A stretch of 64,000 bases of DNA, taken from Pseudoalteromonas xiamenensis (GTDB lineage Bacteria; Pseudomonadota; Gammaproteobacteria; Enterobacterales; Alteromonadaceae). The position numbers were made by a program, and so were the translations under genes. How positions within the stretch are numbered: position 1 is the first letter of the stretch; every line of letters begins with the position of its first letter. Below the pieces are notes generated by a model. The model made no database searches, was not told where the DNA came from, and saw only the letters and a list, made by a program, of their open reading frames with translations. Shown here one piece after another: positions 1 to 8,399 of this stretch. The stretch is taken from NCBI RefSeq assembly GCF_030994125.1, contig NZ_CP099918.1:186001-250000 (forward strand), read 5' to 3'.

Positions 1-2
1 AT

Positions 3-50
3 GCAGCTGAGGGTTTAATCAACCAACTAAAATTCAAAGAAAAGAACTAA
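3..50 (+). CDS. C-terminal tail of an upstream gene (partial)
   Basis: From the left edge, one forward frame reads 15 sense codons (AAEGLINQLKFKEKN) and then TAA. This is compatible with the end of a gene that lies mostly outside the window. It is too short to identify, and chance cannot be excluded. Confidence 0.3.
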   Translation, partial: AAEGLINQLKFKEKN

Positions 51-154
51 TCGCTTACGCATCAACCTCACGAATCTTTACGATGAAAAATACTTGTTGG
101 TAAACAGACTTCGATTTAGGGTAAAACGCGCCTCTAATTGAACTGGAGGCGTTA

Positions 155-802
155 ATGCAAGCACCTGAGCTATCCCTTGAACCGTTTGAACAAATTGCAG
201 AAGATTTGTATACCAGAGGTATTAGCATCTCAACCAACGCTATTCCCAACAATGTATTGCGTGCATTGGAAGCGAGATTGAATGAGCTTGACCATGACAG
301 CTTTGATGTTGCAGGTATTGGGCGTCAAACGGGCCATGCAACCAACGCAACGATCCGCCGCGACAAAATTCATTGGCTGGAAACCCACAATGAGCTTGAG
401 CAGAGCTACCTTGAACACATGGGCCAACTCCAGCAATTTGTTAATCGTCAACTATTTATGGGCTTATTTAGCTACGAAAGCCACTTCGCCAAGTATCAGC
501 ATGGTGACTTTTATAAGAAACACCTTGATGCGTTCAAAGGTAAAACTAATCGTGTTCTCACCACAGTTTTATATTTGAATAACAATTGGCAACCTGAATT
601 TGGCGGTGAGCTTGTAGTCTATTCGCCAGATAACCACGATGAAGAATTATTACGTGTAACACCTTCCTACGGCACGTTTGTCACGTTTTTAAGCGATGAA
701 TTTCCACACGAGGTATTACCCGCGCAGCACACTCGATTCTCCATTGCGGGGTGGTTCAGAGTCAATACCAGTCTTAACGGTGACATTGACCCGCCTCGAT
801 AA
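155..802 (+). CDS. 2OG-Fe(II) oxygenase (prolyl-hydroxylase-like)
   Basis: A soluble 215-residue protein with the double-stranded beta-helix signature of 2-oxoglutarate/Fe(II) dioxygenases. The metal triad reads H123-x-D125 (in KKHLDAF) and H185 (in FPHEV), and R194 (in TRFSIAGWF) would bind the 2OG carboxylate. The segment between, with the FGGELVVY strand, matches the SM-20/EGLN-like family that hydroxylates protein or amino-acid side chains; the substrate cannot be read from sequence. The start has a good ribosome site (GGAGG, about 8 bases upstream). The gene stands alone and converges on the TonB-like lipoprotein gene. Family is confident, substrate unknown. Confidence 0.85.
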   Translation: MQAPELSLEPFEQIAEDLYTRGISISTNAIPNNVLRALEARLNELDHDSFDVAGIGRQTGHATNATIRRDKIHWLETHNELEQSYLEHMGQLQQFVNRQLFMGLFSYESHFAKYQHGDFYKKHLDAFKGKTNRVLTTVLYLNNNWQPEFGGELVVYSPDNHDEELLRVTPSYGTFVTFLSDEFPHEVLPAQHTRFSIAGWFRVNTSLNGDIDPPR

Positions 803-807
803 CGTTG

Positions 808-1251
808 TTAAGAATGTGCCATTGGGCAGTTTGCCAAAAACTGAGCATCGTTTACGTCCTTCAAGATCATGAAGTCTAAACGAACGGAGGTTAATACGGG
901 CTTTTTAGCGACGTTATCTTGAGTTGGATCCCAACGCCACTTATTCAAAGCTAGGACCGCAGCGTCATCAAAGACGCCTTTCGGATACGAAGAACGAATT
1001 GAGTAGCCTTCCATTTTACCTTCTGAGTTGATACCAAATACCACATCGACACAACCCGATTTACCGTTTGCTGCAGCCGATACAGGATATACGGGTGGTT
1101 TGTTTTTCTTAAGTGTCCAATACTGCTCAAGTTGGTTTTGCTGTTCTTGTTTTGACAAATCGATGTAATCAAGCGCCACTTTTTTGGAATTTATCGTGTT
1201 ACACGCCGTCATTGTCAATAAGATTGGCGCTATTAAAAGTGATGTTTTCAT
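808..1251 (-). CDS. TonB C-terminal-domain lipoprotein
   Basis: The first methionine in the longer frame (1353) lacks a signal sequence. The internal ATG at 1251 follows AAGGA and begins MKTSLLIAPILLTMTAC, a lipoprotein signal with Cys17 as the lipidated residue, so I choose it (147 aa). Residues about 60-140 match a TonB C-terminal fold (GCVDVVFGINSEGKMEGYSI, then ALNKWRWDP), which in TonB contacts outer-membrane receptors. There is no transmembrane anchor or Pro-rich spacer, so this is not a classical energy transducer. It is more likely an envelope protein that reuses the domain. Isolated TonB-domain lipoproteins of this kind occur in Alteromonadales; the role is unknown. Confidence 0.7.
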   Translation of the reverse strand: MKTSLLIAPILLTMTACNTINSKKVALDYIDLSKQEQQNQLEQYWTLKKNKPPVYPVSAAANGKSGCVDVVFGINSEGKMEGYSIRSSYPKGVFDDAAVLALNKWRWDPTQDNVAKKPVLTSVRLDFMILKDVNDAQFLANCPMAHS

Positions 1252-1570
1252 TGCTTTTTCCTTAGCTAATCGTTTTATGGCCAAACCCTCTTTCCGTACA
1301 AGGGCTGATTTTCTAGCGGCATAGGAATAACAGATTTTCTGTACCCATTTCAACTCATTTTTTGATGTCCTGATATTAGATAGTTAAACGGTAACATTCT
1401 ACGACTGCTACATTCCTCGAAGTCAGACCACACTGAGATATATAAAACGGTTAGTAGACGAGCAAACACTCTTATCTAACGGAAGTTCGTAAGTTTTCAA
1501 TTGTATTCGGGGCTGAGCAAACGATGTTCGATGCCCTTCCCCTCACAAATTATTCCCATTAAGCGGCGTA

Positions 1571-2740
1571 TCATTGTTTTTGAATAATGAAGAACTGATA
1601 TCCAAATTCCCCTAAGTAGTTCTTGTAGAGGTCAATTTCTTTTTGAATATCACGCGCTGCTTGAGAATCATTTAATTCGTTTTCGAGAGCATGGATCTTG
1701 GCCTCTAGCGGAACATAATATTGTTTCCAAGCATTTTCGGACAAAGTAAAAGAGTCTATTATTTGATACCCTGCTTTCTCTATTAATGAAATTCGAGTAG
1801 CAACATTTTGCATATCCGGATATTCGCCGTTCCAAAACATTTGGGCGGCGTCGCTCCTTTGCTCAGATAACCAGACTAGATCACTAAACACTATACATCC
1901 GTTATCGTTCAAGACACGTTTCCATTGTTGCAACGCGTTTTGAACTCCCATAACGTAAATAGATGCTTCTGCCCAAATAAGATCGAAACGCCCATCGGCA
2001 AACTATAAGCCAGTCATGCTCATACAATCTGTCGATATCCTCGCGTCAAGATTAAGCAACGCTATTTTCGCTGACAATCGCTCCAATGCTGACTGTTCGT
2101 TATCGATGGCTACGATATGGGCATCAGAGAGTTTAGCTAATCTCAAGGTGGAGTTGCCGTTTCCACAACCGATCTCCAAGATTTGTTGAGGTTTAAAACC
2201 TAGGCTATTGAAAGCAATACTCGTGTCTTCTTCACTGCCAGGCCCCCAATTTTCTAATGTTTCAAATATGCTGAAAAAATCGTGCATATATTTTTCATGT
2301 TCATTCATGTCTTTTGATAACCATCTAATTCTCAGGGCTTGTTTTTCATCATACCCTTGGACTTTTAACCAGTTTAGATGTGCATCTGGCGCAATTTGGG
2401 CAAGCGTTGTATGCCACGATTTACGTTCAGATTTACCCAGTAATTCCGCCAGTAAATCAAGCGACCGTTGCTTTTGCTCTATGTCAATTTTTAGGGCTGT
2501 ATACCGCATGTTTAGCACCTCTTTATTGAGCTTACTTTTTAAACATGCCTTACATTCAGCCAAGGTCAAACCGCCATTTTGCAACTGTTGTATTAGTCTA
2601 ACAGTTTGAACATCTTCATCATTGTAAACTCGATAGCCATTTGCGCGACGCTTTGCGACTATCAATTCTAATTTCTCGTAATACAACAATGCTGTTCTCG
2701 ACAGCCCGACCAACTCAGCGAGTTCGGAAATACGATACAC
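1571..2740 (-). pseudogene. MerR regulator-SAM methyltransferase fusion split by an in-frame TAG
   Basis: Residues 1-70 are a MerR winged helix (start MYRISELAELVGLSRTALLY), followed by a coiled coil. From about residue 190 there is a class I SAM-dependent methyltransferase with motif I ILEIGCGNGNSTL. The frame stops at a TAG at 2003-2005, but reading on in the same frame gives FADGRFDLIWAEASIYVMG, the expected post-motif I/motif IV segment, and continues for 143 codons to a natural stop at 1571. One base change (for example CAG to TAG) therefore split a gene of about 389 codons. Without suppression the product would be a truncated regulator carrying half a methyltransferase. The downstream part has no good start of its own. 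It could be a recent inactivation, a sequencing error, or amber readthrough. Confidence 0.8.
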
Positions 2741-2772
2741 ATCAAACCTCGTACATTCTTAATGCGATAGCT

Positions 2773-2803
2773 ACTCTAAACTATAAAGTAATAGACAGGT
2801 CAA
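2773..2803 (-). promoter_or_regulatory. MerR-type promoter/operator
   Basis: Upstream of the MerR-like gene, reading leftwards, there is a TTGACC -35 (2798-2803), a spacer of exactly 19 bp (2779-2797) and a TAGAGT -10 (2773-2778). The spacer contains a dyad, CTAT/ATAG. An over-long 19-bp spacer with an embedded dyad is the hallmark of promoters untwisted by MerR-family activators, so the gene probably regulates itself. Confidence 0.6.
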
Positions 2804-3004
2804 TCACCTCTTTGCCAGGTTTTCATTTAACTGTGCAGAGTATTTGGCAGACAAAAGTTGGATTTAAACTGTGCAATAGCAATCAGTGTATTGAAGTGGT
2901 TATCAATAAATAGACGCATAAACAGTGAGTTAACTATCTGTCTAAGCGACTTACTTCTTCGTTCACGATTGTAAAATACCCCGTCGGCGCCCGTAAAACT
3001 TGCT

Positions 3005-3814
3005 TTATACCAGTAACATTTTTGTAGCCACCAAGAACAGCAATGCCGCGAAGATTTTCTTAATCGTGGAGACTGGCAAAACATGTGTGGCTTTAGCCCC
3101 AAGTGGTGCCGTAAACCAAGAGGTGCACACAATCCCAATGAGAGCGGGAAGGTAAACAAAACCCGCAAAGCCATCTTGCAACGCTAAGAGATCACTACCC
3201 GAAGTAATGTAACCAATAGAACCAAATAGGGCTATCACGATACCGCAGGCAGAAGCACAACCAATTGCTTTTTTCATATCGAGTGAAAAGAAGGTGAGTA
3301 ACGGCACGAGTACTGCGCCACCACCGATACCTATCATTGCGGACAATCCTCCAGTAAGTGACGTGAGCAATGCAAGTACGCCTTTGTTTGGCAAATTACG
3401 CTGTTTCTGGGCTTGGCTTTTGCCGCTGAACATCATTTTCAGTGCTATCAGCATGACACTTATCGCAAACACCATGCGAACGGCTTTTTCTGGCAACCAT
3501 GCGGCCATAAAACCACTTAACAGCGCCCCCAGTGCGACGCCAACCATGATCCATGGAGCAATATCCCAAGGGACATTGCCATTTTTATGATGCGCAAGAG
3601 CGGAGGAGGTTGAGGTGAAAAGAATCGACGCAAGTGACGTCGCAATCGCTGTAATAACAATGTGTTCGATTGGCAGTACCCTGAAATGCAGAAGAATACT
3701 ACTAAGAATTGGCACTATCACAAGCCCACCACCAATCCCCAATAAACCCGCAAGAAACCCCACCCCGCTACCAAGCAATGCACAGTAAAAAATCAATAGT
3801 ATTAATTCACTCAT
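3005..3814 (-). CDS. TauE/SafE family membrane exporter
   Basis: A polytopic membrane protein (about 269 aa, 7-8 predicted helices) of the sulfite exporter TauE/SafE (DUF81) family. The two pseudo-repeats each carry a GIGGG signature (LAGLLGIGGGLVIVP near the start, and SAMIGIGGGAVLVP near residue 165). Family members move small organosulfur or sulfite-type anions across the inner membrane, but substrates are rarely predictable. A longer frame would start at a GTG (3826); I prefer the ATG at 3814, which begins MSELILLIFY. The neighbouring methionine-synthesis pair makes a sulfur role attractive, though nothing in the sequence proves it. Confidence 0.85.
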   Translation of the reverse strand: MSELILLIFYCALLGSGVGFLAGLLGIGGGLVIVPILSSILLHFRVLPIEHIVITAIATSLASILFTSTSSALAHHKNGNVPWDIAPWIMVGVALGALLSGFMAAWLPEKAVRMVFAISVMLIALKMMFSGKSQAQKQRNLPNKGVLALLTSLTGGLSAMIGIGGGAVLVPLLTFFSLDMKKAIGCASACGIVIALFGSIGYITSGSDLLALQDGFAGFVYLPALIGIVCTSWFTAPLGAKATHVLPVSTIKKIFAALLFLVATKMLLV

Positions 3815-4026
3815 TCCATGTACCACATCTATTTAATCATTAGAGTTGTAAAAAACGCCCCATTAAACTCAGTACAACCAGAGGTATTTATCTAACGGAT
3901 ATTGGGTTAAATGAGTTGAAGCGATTTAAATTGTACCAACAAAAATCCCCCAAAAGATGGGCTTTAAGATGATAATGCTTGAATAATCCTCACGATTTAG
4001 TTGAATTATTTGGTGTAACAGTCATG

Positions 4027-4058
4027 GAACATCTAGATTTCTAGACTTCAAAACGTAT
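4027..4058. promoter_or_regulatory. Tandem MetJ-like operator (four abutting 8-bp boxes)
   Basis: Four contiguous 8-mers, GAACATCT, AGATTTCT, AGACTTCA and AAACGTAT, match the MetJ met-box AGACGTCT at 5, 6, 6 and 6 of 8 positions in exact 8-bp register. MetJ with S-adenosylmethionine binds such tandem boxes cooperatively. The site is about 250 bp upstream of mesX, in a 497-bp gap (3815-4311) that otherwise shows no gene and no riboswitch I can recognise. Confidence 0.5.
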
Positions 4059-4311
4059 CCTCCCGAATTGTACCTTATAGCATTACAAATGCGAGGTTTC
4101 CCCCACCCAGAACATGAATCTCACTCAAGTTCGAGGTGAATTAATACCGTTTTTCTTCATGTACCGAAACACGTATAAATCACTCCACTAAGCCTTTGGA
4201 CGGCTAGATAGCTACAAATACAAAACAGTAATGTCCAAATCCAGAAGCCTAAGCCATTGGCCCCTAATAGGGTTTAGACATTCTTTTGAAATATTGAATA
4301 CGGGAATGACC

Positions 4312-5286
4312 ATGAGTACTGAGTTTAACTTTAATATCAAAAATATTCGCCTCGACGAAAATTACCATCCTTCAGACAATACACGTATCACGACCAACTT
4401 CGCCAATCTAGCGAGAGGCGCTAGTCGTCAGCAGAATTTGCGCAACGCCTTAAAGATGATCGATAATCGTTTTAATGCGCTTGCCCATTGGGATAACCCC
4501 AATGGCACACGTTATTCTGTCGAATTGGAAATTGTGTCCGTGGATCTTGATATTGTGGGTAGCGGTACAAGTTTTCCCTCTATCGAAATCCTGAAGACAA
4601 ACATTGTCGACCATACGACAAACGAACGAATTGAGGGAATTGTCGGTAACAATTTCTCCTCTTATGTTCGGGACTATGACTTCAGTGTCTTATTATTAGA
4701 CCACAACAAGCAGCAACCAACATTTAGCGTGCCAGCAAATTTTGGTGACCTTCATGGCAAGCTATTCAAGTATTTCGTGAATTCAAATGCATACAATCAA
4801 CACTTTAAAAAGCCACCCGTGATCTGTTTAAGCGTGTCCGACAACAAGACGTATGACCGCACCGAAAATCAACACCCTGTACTTGGCTATGAATATTTAC
4901 CCAATGAGTCATCGTTAACTGAACAATATTTCAAAAAGATGGGCCTGCAAGTTAGGTACTTTATGCCGCCAAATAGCGTCGCTCCGTTTGCTTTCTATTT
5001 CTTTGGCGACCTGCTCAATGATTACACCAATCTTGAGCTCATCAGCACAATTAGCACGATGGAGACCTTTCAAAAAATCTATCGGCCGGAAATTTATAAC
5101 GCCAACGCAACGGCGGGTAAGCGCTATCAACCCAACTTGAAAAATGGAGATCACTCATTAACACAAATTGTGTATGACAGAGAAGAGCGCAGCAAGTTAG
5201 CCATTGCACAAGGTAAGTTTGCAGAAGAACATTTCATCAAGCCGTATCGTTCGATTCTTGAAAACTGGTCTGCCAATTACGCATAA
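4312..5286 (+). CDS. mesX: MesX, DUF1852 partner of methionine synthase
   Basis: A 324-residue DUF1852 protein. DUF1852 (MesX) proteins are encoded next to MesD-type methionine synthases and are required for their oxygen-dependent, folate-independent methionine formation, though the chemistry of MesX is unresolved. The reading frame is open from 4231, but the N-terminal 27 codons look non-coding, and GGGAA at 4302-4306 precedes the ATG at 4312, which starts MSTEFNFNIKNIRL. No signal peptide or membrane segment is visible, so it is cytoplasmic. It lies 20 bp upstream of the mesD start, clearly co-transcribed, with a MetJ-like operator upstream. Confidence 0.85.
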   Translation: MSTEFNFNIKNIRLDENYHPSDNTRITTNFANLARGASRQQNLRNALKMIDNRFNALAHWDNPNGTRYSVELEIVSVDLDIVGSGTSFPSIEILKTNIVDHTTNERIEGIVGNNFSSYVRDYDFSVLLLDHNKQQPTFSVPANFGDLHGKLFKYFVNSNAYNQHFKKPPVICLSVSDNKTYDRTENQHPVLGYEYLPNESSLTEQYFKKMGLQVRYFMPPNSVAPFAFYFFGDLLNDYTNLELISTISTMETFQKIYRPEIYNANATAGKRYQPNLKNGDHSLTQIVYDREERSKLAIAQGKFAEEHFIKPYRSILENWSANYA

Positions 5287-5306
5287 TTTTATTGGGAAGA
5301 AAATTC

Positions 5307-6338
5307 ATGAAAACACTTTTACCCACCTCAACCGCAGGTAGCCTGCCGAAGCCTGCTTGGTTGGCAGAGCCAGAAACGCTTTGGTCGCCATGGAAACTAG
5401 AAGGTAATGAACTCGTTTCAGGTAAACAGGATGCACTACGTATTTCACTTCAAGAGCAACAACAAGCGGGTGTTGATATTGTTAGTGACGGTGAACAAAC
5501 TCGGCAGCATTTCGTCACCACATTCATAGAACACTTAAGTGGTGTGGATTTTGAAAATCGTAAAACAGTGACGATTCGTAATCGTTACGAAGCCAGCGTG
5601 CCCACTGTCGTAGGCCCCGTTTCTAGGCAAAAGCCGGTGTTTGTGGAAGACGCAAAGTTTTTGCGCCAACAAACAGATAAACCCATAAAATGGGCGTTAC
5701 CCGGTCCGATGACGATGATTGATACTTTGTATGATGCTCACTACCAAAGCCGCGAAAAATTGGCTTGGGAATTTGCCAAAATACTTAATCAAGAAGCAAA
5801 AGAATTGGAAGCCGCAGGGGTCGATATCATTCAATTTGATGAACCCGCCTTTAATGTATTTTTTGATGATGTGAATGATTGGGGAATCGCCTGTTTAGAG
5901 CGAGCTATCGATGGACTCAAATGTGAGACTGCCGTACACATTTGTTATGGCTATGGCATCAAAGCGAATACCGACTGGAAGAAAACGCTTGGTACTGAAT
6001 GGAGACAGTACGAGGCCGTTTTTCCCAAATTGCAAAAATCGAACATCGACATTGTTTCTTTAGAGTGCCACAACTCACATGTACCCATTGAACTACTTGA
6101 ACTAATCCGCGGTAAAAAAGTCATGGTTGGAGCGATTGACGTTGCAAACAACCGCATTGAAACACCCGAAGAAGTGGCGCAAACACTTAGACAAGCACTG
6201 CTATATGTCGATGCGGACAAACTCTATCCTTGCACTAATTGTGGCATGGCTCCGCTACCTCGTGACGTAGCCAGAGGGAAACTTCAAGCGCTTCAAGCCG
6301 GTGCGGAAATTGTGCGCAATGAGTTATTAGCCCTCTAA
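5307..6338 (+). CDS. mesD: MesD, folate-independent methionine synthase (MetE C-domain-like)
   Basis: A protein of 343 residues corresponding to only the catalytic C-terminal barrel of MetE. It opens with the family motif STAGSLPKP. Zinc ligands expected for homocysteine activation are visible as His in VHICYGYG (about residue 213), Cys in SLECHNS (about 253) and Cys in PCTNCGMAPLP (about 309-312). It lacks the N-terminal folate-binding half of MetE, so the methyl donor is not 5-methyl-tetrahydrofolate-polyglutamate in the usual way. Pairing with mesX identifies the MesD branch. GGGAAGAA at 5294-5301 sets the start at 5307. A strong terminator follows. Confidence 0.85.
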   Translation: MKTLLPTSTAGSLPKPAWLAEPETLWSPWKLEGNELVSGKQDALRISLQEQQQAGVDIVSDGEQTRQHFVTTFIEHLSGVDFENRKTVTIRNRYEASVPTVVGPVSRQKPVFVEDAKFLRQQTDKPIKWALPGPMTMIDTLYDAHYQSREKLAWEFAKILNQEAKELEAAGVDIIQFDEPAFNVFFDDVNDWGIACLERAIDGLKCETAVHICYGYGIKANTDWKKTLGTEWRQYEAVFPKLQKSNIDIVSLECHNSHVPIELLELIRGKKVMVGAIDVANNRIETPEEVAQTLRQALLYVDADKLYPCTNCGMAPLPRDVARGKLQALQAGAEIVRNELLAL

Positions 6339-6359
6339 AAATTCTGTGACCTGTGACCT

Positions 6360-6392
6360 GTGAAAAAGAGTTTAAAGTAAGCTCTTTTTCAC
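6360..6392. terminator. Bidirectional hairpin terminator after mesD
   Basis: A perfect 11-bp stem, GTGAAAAAGAG/CTCTTTTTCAC, with an 11-nt loop. The run of T in one arm and A in the other lets it serve both mesD and the convergent acyltransferase gene. Three copies of CTGTGA precede it. Confidence 0.75.
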
Positions 6393-6429
6393 TCCACAGT
6401 ATAAAATATCACTCATTAAACCTGAATAT

Positions 6430-7380
6430 TCACAGAATAAATCTAAATCTTTCATGAATTTTTAGGACAGCTATAGATAAGAGAAAAGAAAGAGTGATAC
6501 AACAAACTGTTATTAAAGAAGGCCCCAAATTTGTAAAGTCAATTAGAACACTTAAAACAAAAGAGTGAACGAAATAGATAGAAGACGAGTAAAGGGCAAT
6601 AGATTTGCTACTACCAATCACGTTTATGTTATTAAAAAGCAAAAATATTGCAGGAGCTACAAAAATAAGAGATAAGTAAATATCAAACGCCCCCCCTTGC
6701 CTACTAAAGTTATAGTAAGATTCTAACAAAAGAAAGACCAAACCGATAAAAACCATTAGATACAGCTGATTTTTATCAAGTTTTTTATAGAACTCATGCT
6801 TTTTTATAAGGTAACCCAAACAAAAAAAAGGATATGAAAATAAAATTGCGTTTCTATGCATCCAAGTTAAATTGAACAATTTGTCCAAAAAACCACTACC
6901 GAAGTAATGATAATTTCCTAGATACTGAATTAAAACACCACATAGAAAAGTAATACACATTAAAGAAAACAATAATTTTGATGACCGATTACGTAACATT
7001 ACCAACATAACCGCAGCACCAATCATTCCTGAAACATACCATAAATGATGATAACCAATAAAAAATTTAAATAACAGCCTCGCTATTTCTATAAAAGAAA
7101 AACCAGGTAGTTCAAACCAAAAAACAGAATAGATAAGCATCCAAAATAAATACAAAACAACAAGTCGCTTAAACCAATTCAAATAATTCCCTTTAAGAAC
7201 CACATCACAGAAATAGTATCCATTTATTATCAAAAAAACAGGGACTGCAATTCGAAAAAAGCCATTAACCGTAAGATAGTGACCTAAGGAAGTAAATTCA
7301 TTTAAAAATCCAGCATGAAGGCCAACAACCATGAAAGCCATAGCCAACTTCAATATATCTAATGACATATTTCTTTGCAT
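6430..7380 (-). CDS. Acyltransferase-3 family membrane protein
   Basis: A 316-residue integral membrane protein with about 10 predicted helices. The N-terminus MSLDILKLAMAFMVVGLHAG contains the family His in helix 1, and VPVFLIINGYYF matches the helix 2 region. Members O-acetylate or succinylate surface polysaccharides, lipids or peptidoglycan. Base composition is clearly more AT-rich than the neighbours (many AAA/ATA/TTT codons), and surface-modifying acyltransferases are often acquired horizontally, so transfer is likely. No insertion sequence or repeat flanks it. The two nearby Met codons make the exact start uncertain by four residues. Confidence 0.85.
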   Translation of the reverse strand: MQRNMSLDILKLAMAFMVVGLHAGFLNEFTSLGHYLTVNGFFRIAVPVFLIINGYYFCDVVLKGNYLNWFKRLVVLYLFWMLIYSVFWFELPGFSFIEIARLLFKFFIGYHHLWYVSGMIGAAVMLVMLRNRSSKLLFSLMCITFLCGVLIQYLGNYHYFGSGFLDKLFNLTWMHRNAILFSYPFFCLGYLIKKHEFYKKLDKNQLYLMVFIGLVFLLLESYYNFSRQGGAFDIYLSLIFVAPAIFLLFNNINVIGSSKSIALYSSSIYFVHSFVLSVLIDFTNLGPSLITVCCITLSFLLSIAVLKIHERFRFIL

Positions 7381-7581
7381 AAAAAACCTTTACCCACAAC
7401 ATAGAAAATAAAACTAAACAGCTAAAATCAAAGTCAGCTTCTATTAAAAAATCCAACATATAAATATAGTTACTGAAACTTCCGAAAGACCAATTAATCG
7501 TTAGAAAATTCACTAACCAAAAGTGACGATATTCGGTTTCTTAGTAAAATTGTATAAAATGGAGTTTGAGCTACGCTTAGA

Positions 7582-7621
7582 CTGTTTGGAGTAGTCATAT
7601 TACTCTATTGGAACCAAACAG
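7582..7621 (+). other. Nested inverted repeat upstream of the binding-protein gene
   Basis: Outer arms CTGTTTGG/CCAAACAG (8 bp, perfect) enclose a second pair, AGTA/TACT. It lies 46 bp before the start of the periplasmic binding-protein gene and has no trailing T run. It could be an operator or an mRNA leader structure; this is speculative. Confidence 0.3.
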
Positions 7622-7667
7622 GATAACCGTCTTTTGCTAAATTTCAATTTGCATTAGGAATGCGCTG

Positions 7668-8399
7668 ATGAAGTGGACAGCAATCGCCTGCTGTATGTTA
7701 CTTTTACCCTTTTTGACTTCAGCTAAGGACGAAGACCTGTATGTCGGCGGCCACAGTATCTGGCCTCCTTACTTTATTTCAACACAAACGGGTCTTAGCG
7801 TAGAAATAGTCAAAGCGGCGTTTAATGCATCCAACAAAGGTTTTGAGTTTCATCCATCGCCTTTTTCTCGTGCCATGAGAGAACTTGCTAAGGGCGATTT
7901 AGATTTGATTACGGCACTTTGGAAAACGCCCGCACGTGAAGCAGTCTATGAATTCAGTGAACCCTATATTTCTAATCAATTATATTTTGTCACTTCCCCT
8001 ACCGTACCGATTGATTATCAAGGCTTAGTAAGTCTATCTGGACATCACATTTGTACTATTTTGGGCTTTGGTTATCAAAGTTTACTCGATCCAATTAAAG
8101 ACCTAAAGCAGATGACGTTGCTTGAGTTACGTACCTGTTTACTTCAATTGCACAAAGAGCGTGTAGAAGGTGTCATTGCGGATAAACATGCTGCACTGTA
8201 TGAATTCAAACAAGACCCCGCTTTTAGTTCGTTTTCCTTTCGCGAGCCTATCATCGCCGATTGGCCCGTTCATATTGCGGTACTTAAAAGTAACCCCAGA
8301 GCGAGTCAAATTATTGAATCCTTCAATCAAGGACTGAGACTTATCCAACAAAATGGAACTTATGATCAAATCGTTAATCGCTATATGGATTCGCGTTAG
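7668..8399 (+). CDS. Periplasmic solute-binding protein (SBP family 3-like)
   Basis: A 243-residue secreted protein. A signal peptide (MKWTAIACCMLLLPFLTSA) is followed by a bilobed periplasmic binding fold of the amino-acid (SBP_bac_3) type, with the family pattern GDLDLITALWKTPAREAVYEF around residue 80. No ABC permease or ATPase is adjacent. Orphan proteins of this kind are very common in Alteromonadales and may act as sensors, or with transporters elsewhere. AGGA lies 8 bases before the ATG. Its 3' end overlaps the convergent LysR gene by 26 bp. Ligand unknown. Confidence 0.75.
   Translation: MKWTAIACCMLLLPFLTSAKDEDLYVGGHSIWPPYFISTQTGLSVEIVKAAFNASNKGFEFHPSPFSRAMRELAKGDLDLITALWKTPAREAVYEFSEPYISNQLYFVTSPTVPIDYQGLVSLSGHHICTILGFGYQSLLDPIKDLKQMTLLELRTCLLQLHKERVEGVIADKHAALYEFKQDPAFSSFSFREPIIADWPVHIAVLKSNPRASQIIESFNQGLRLIQQNGTYDQIVNRYMDSR

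Noticed and set aside
3815..4311. SAM riboswitch before mesX
   Set aside because: I found no conserved aptamer core or terminator; the MetJ-like boxes explain control better.
6338..7600. Mobile element around the AT-rich acyltransferase
   Set aside because: No transposase, inverted terminal repeats, target duplication or attachment site could be seen.
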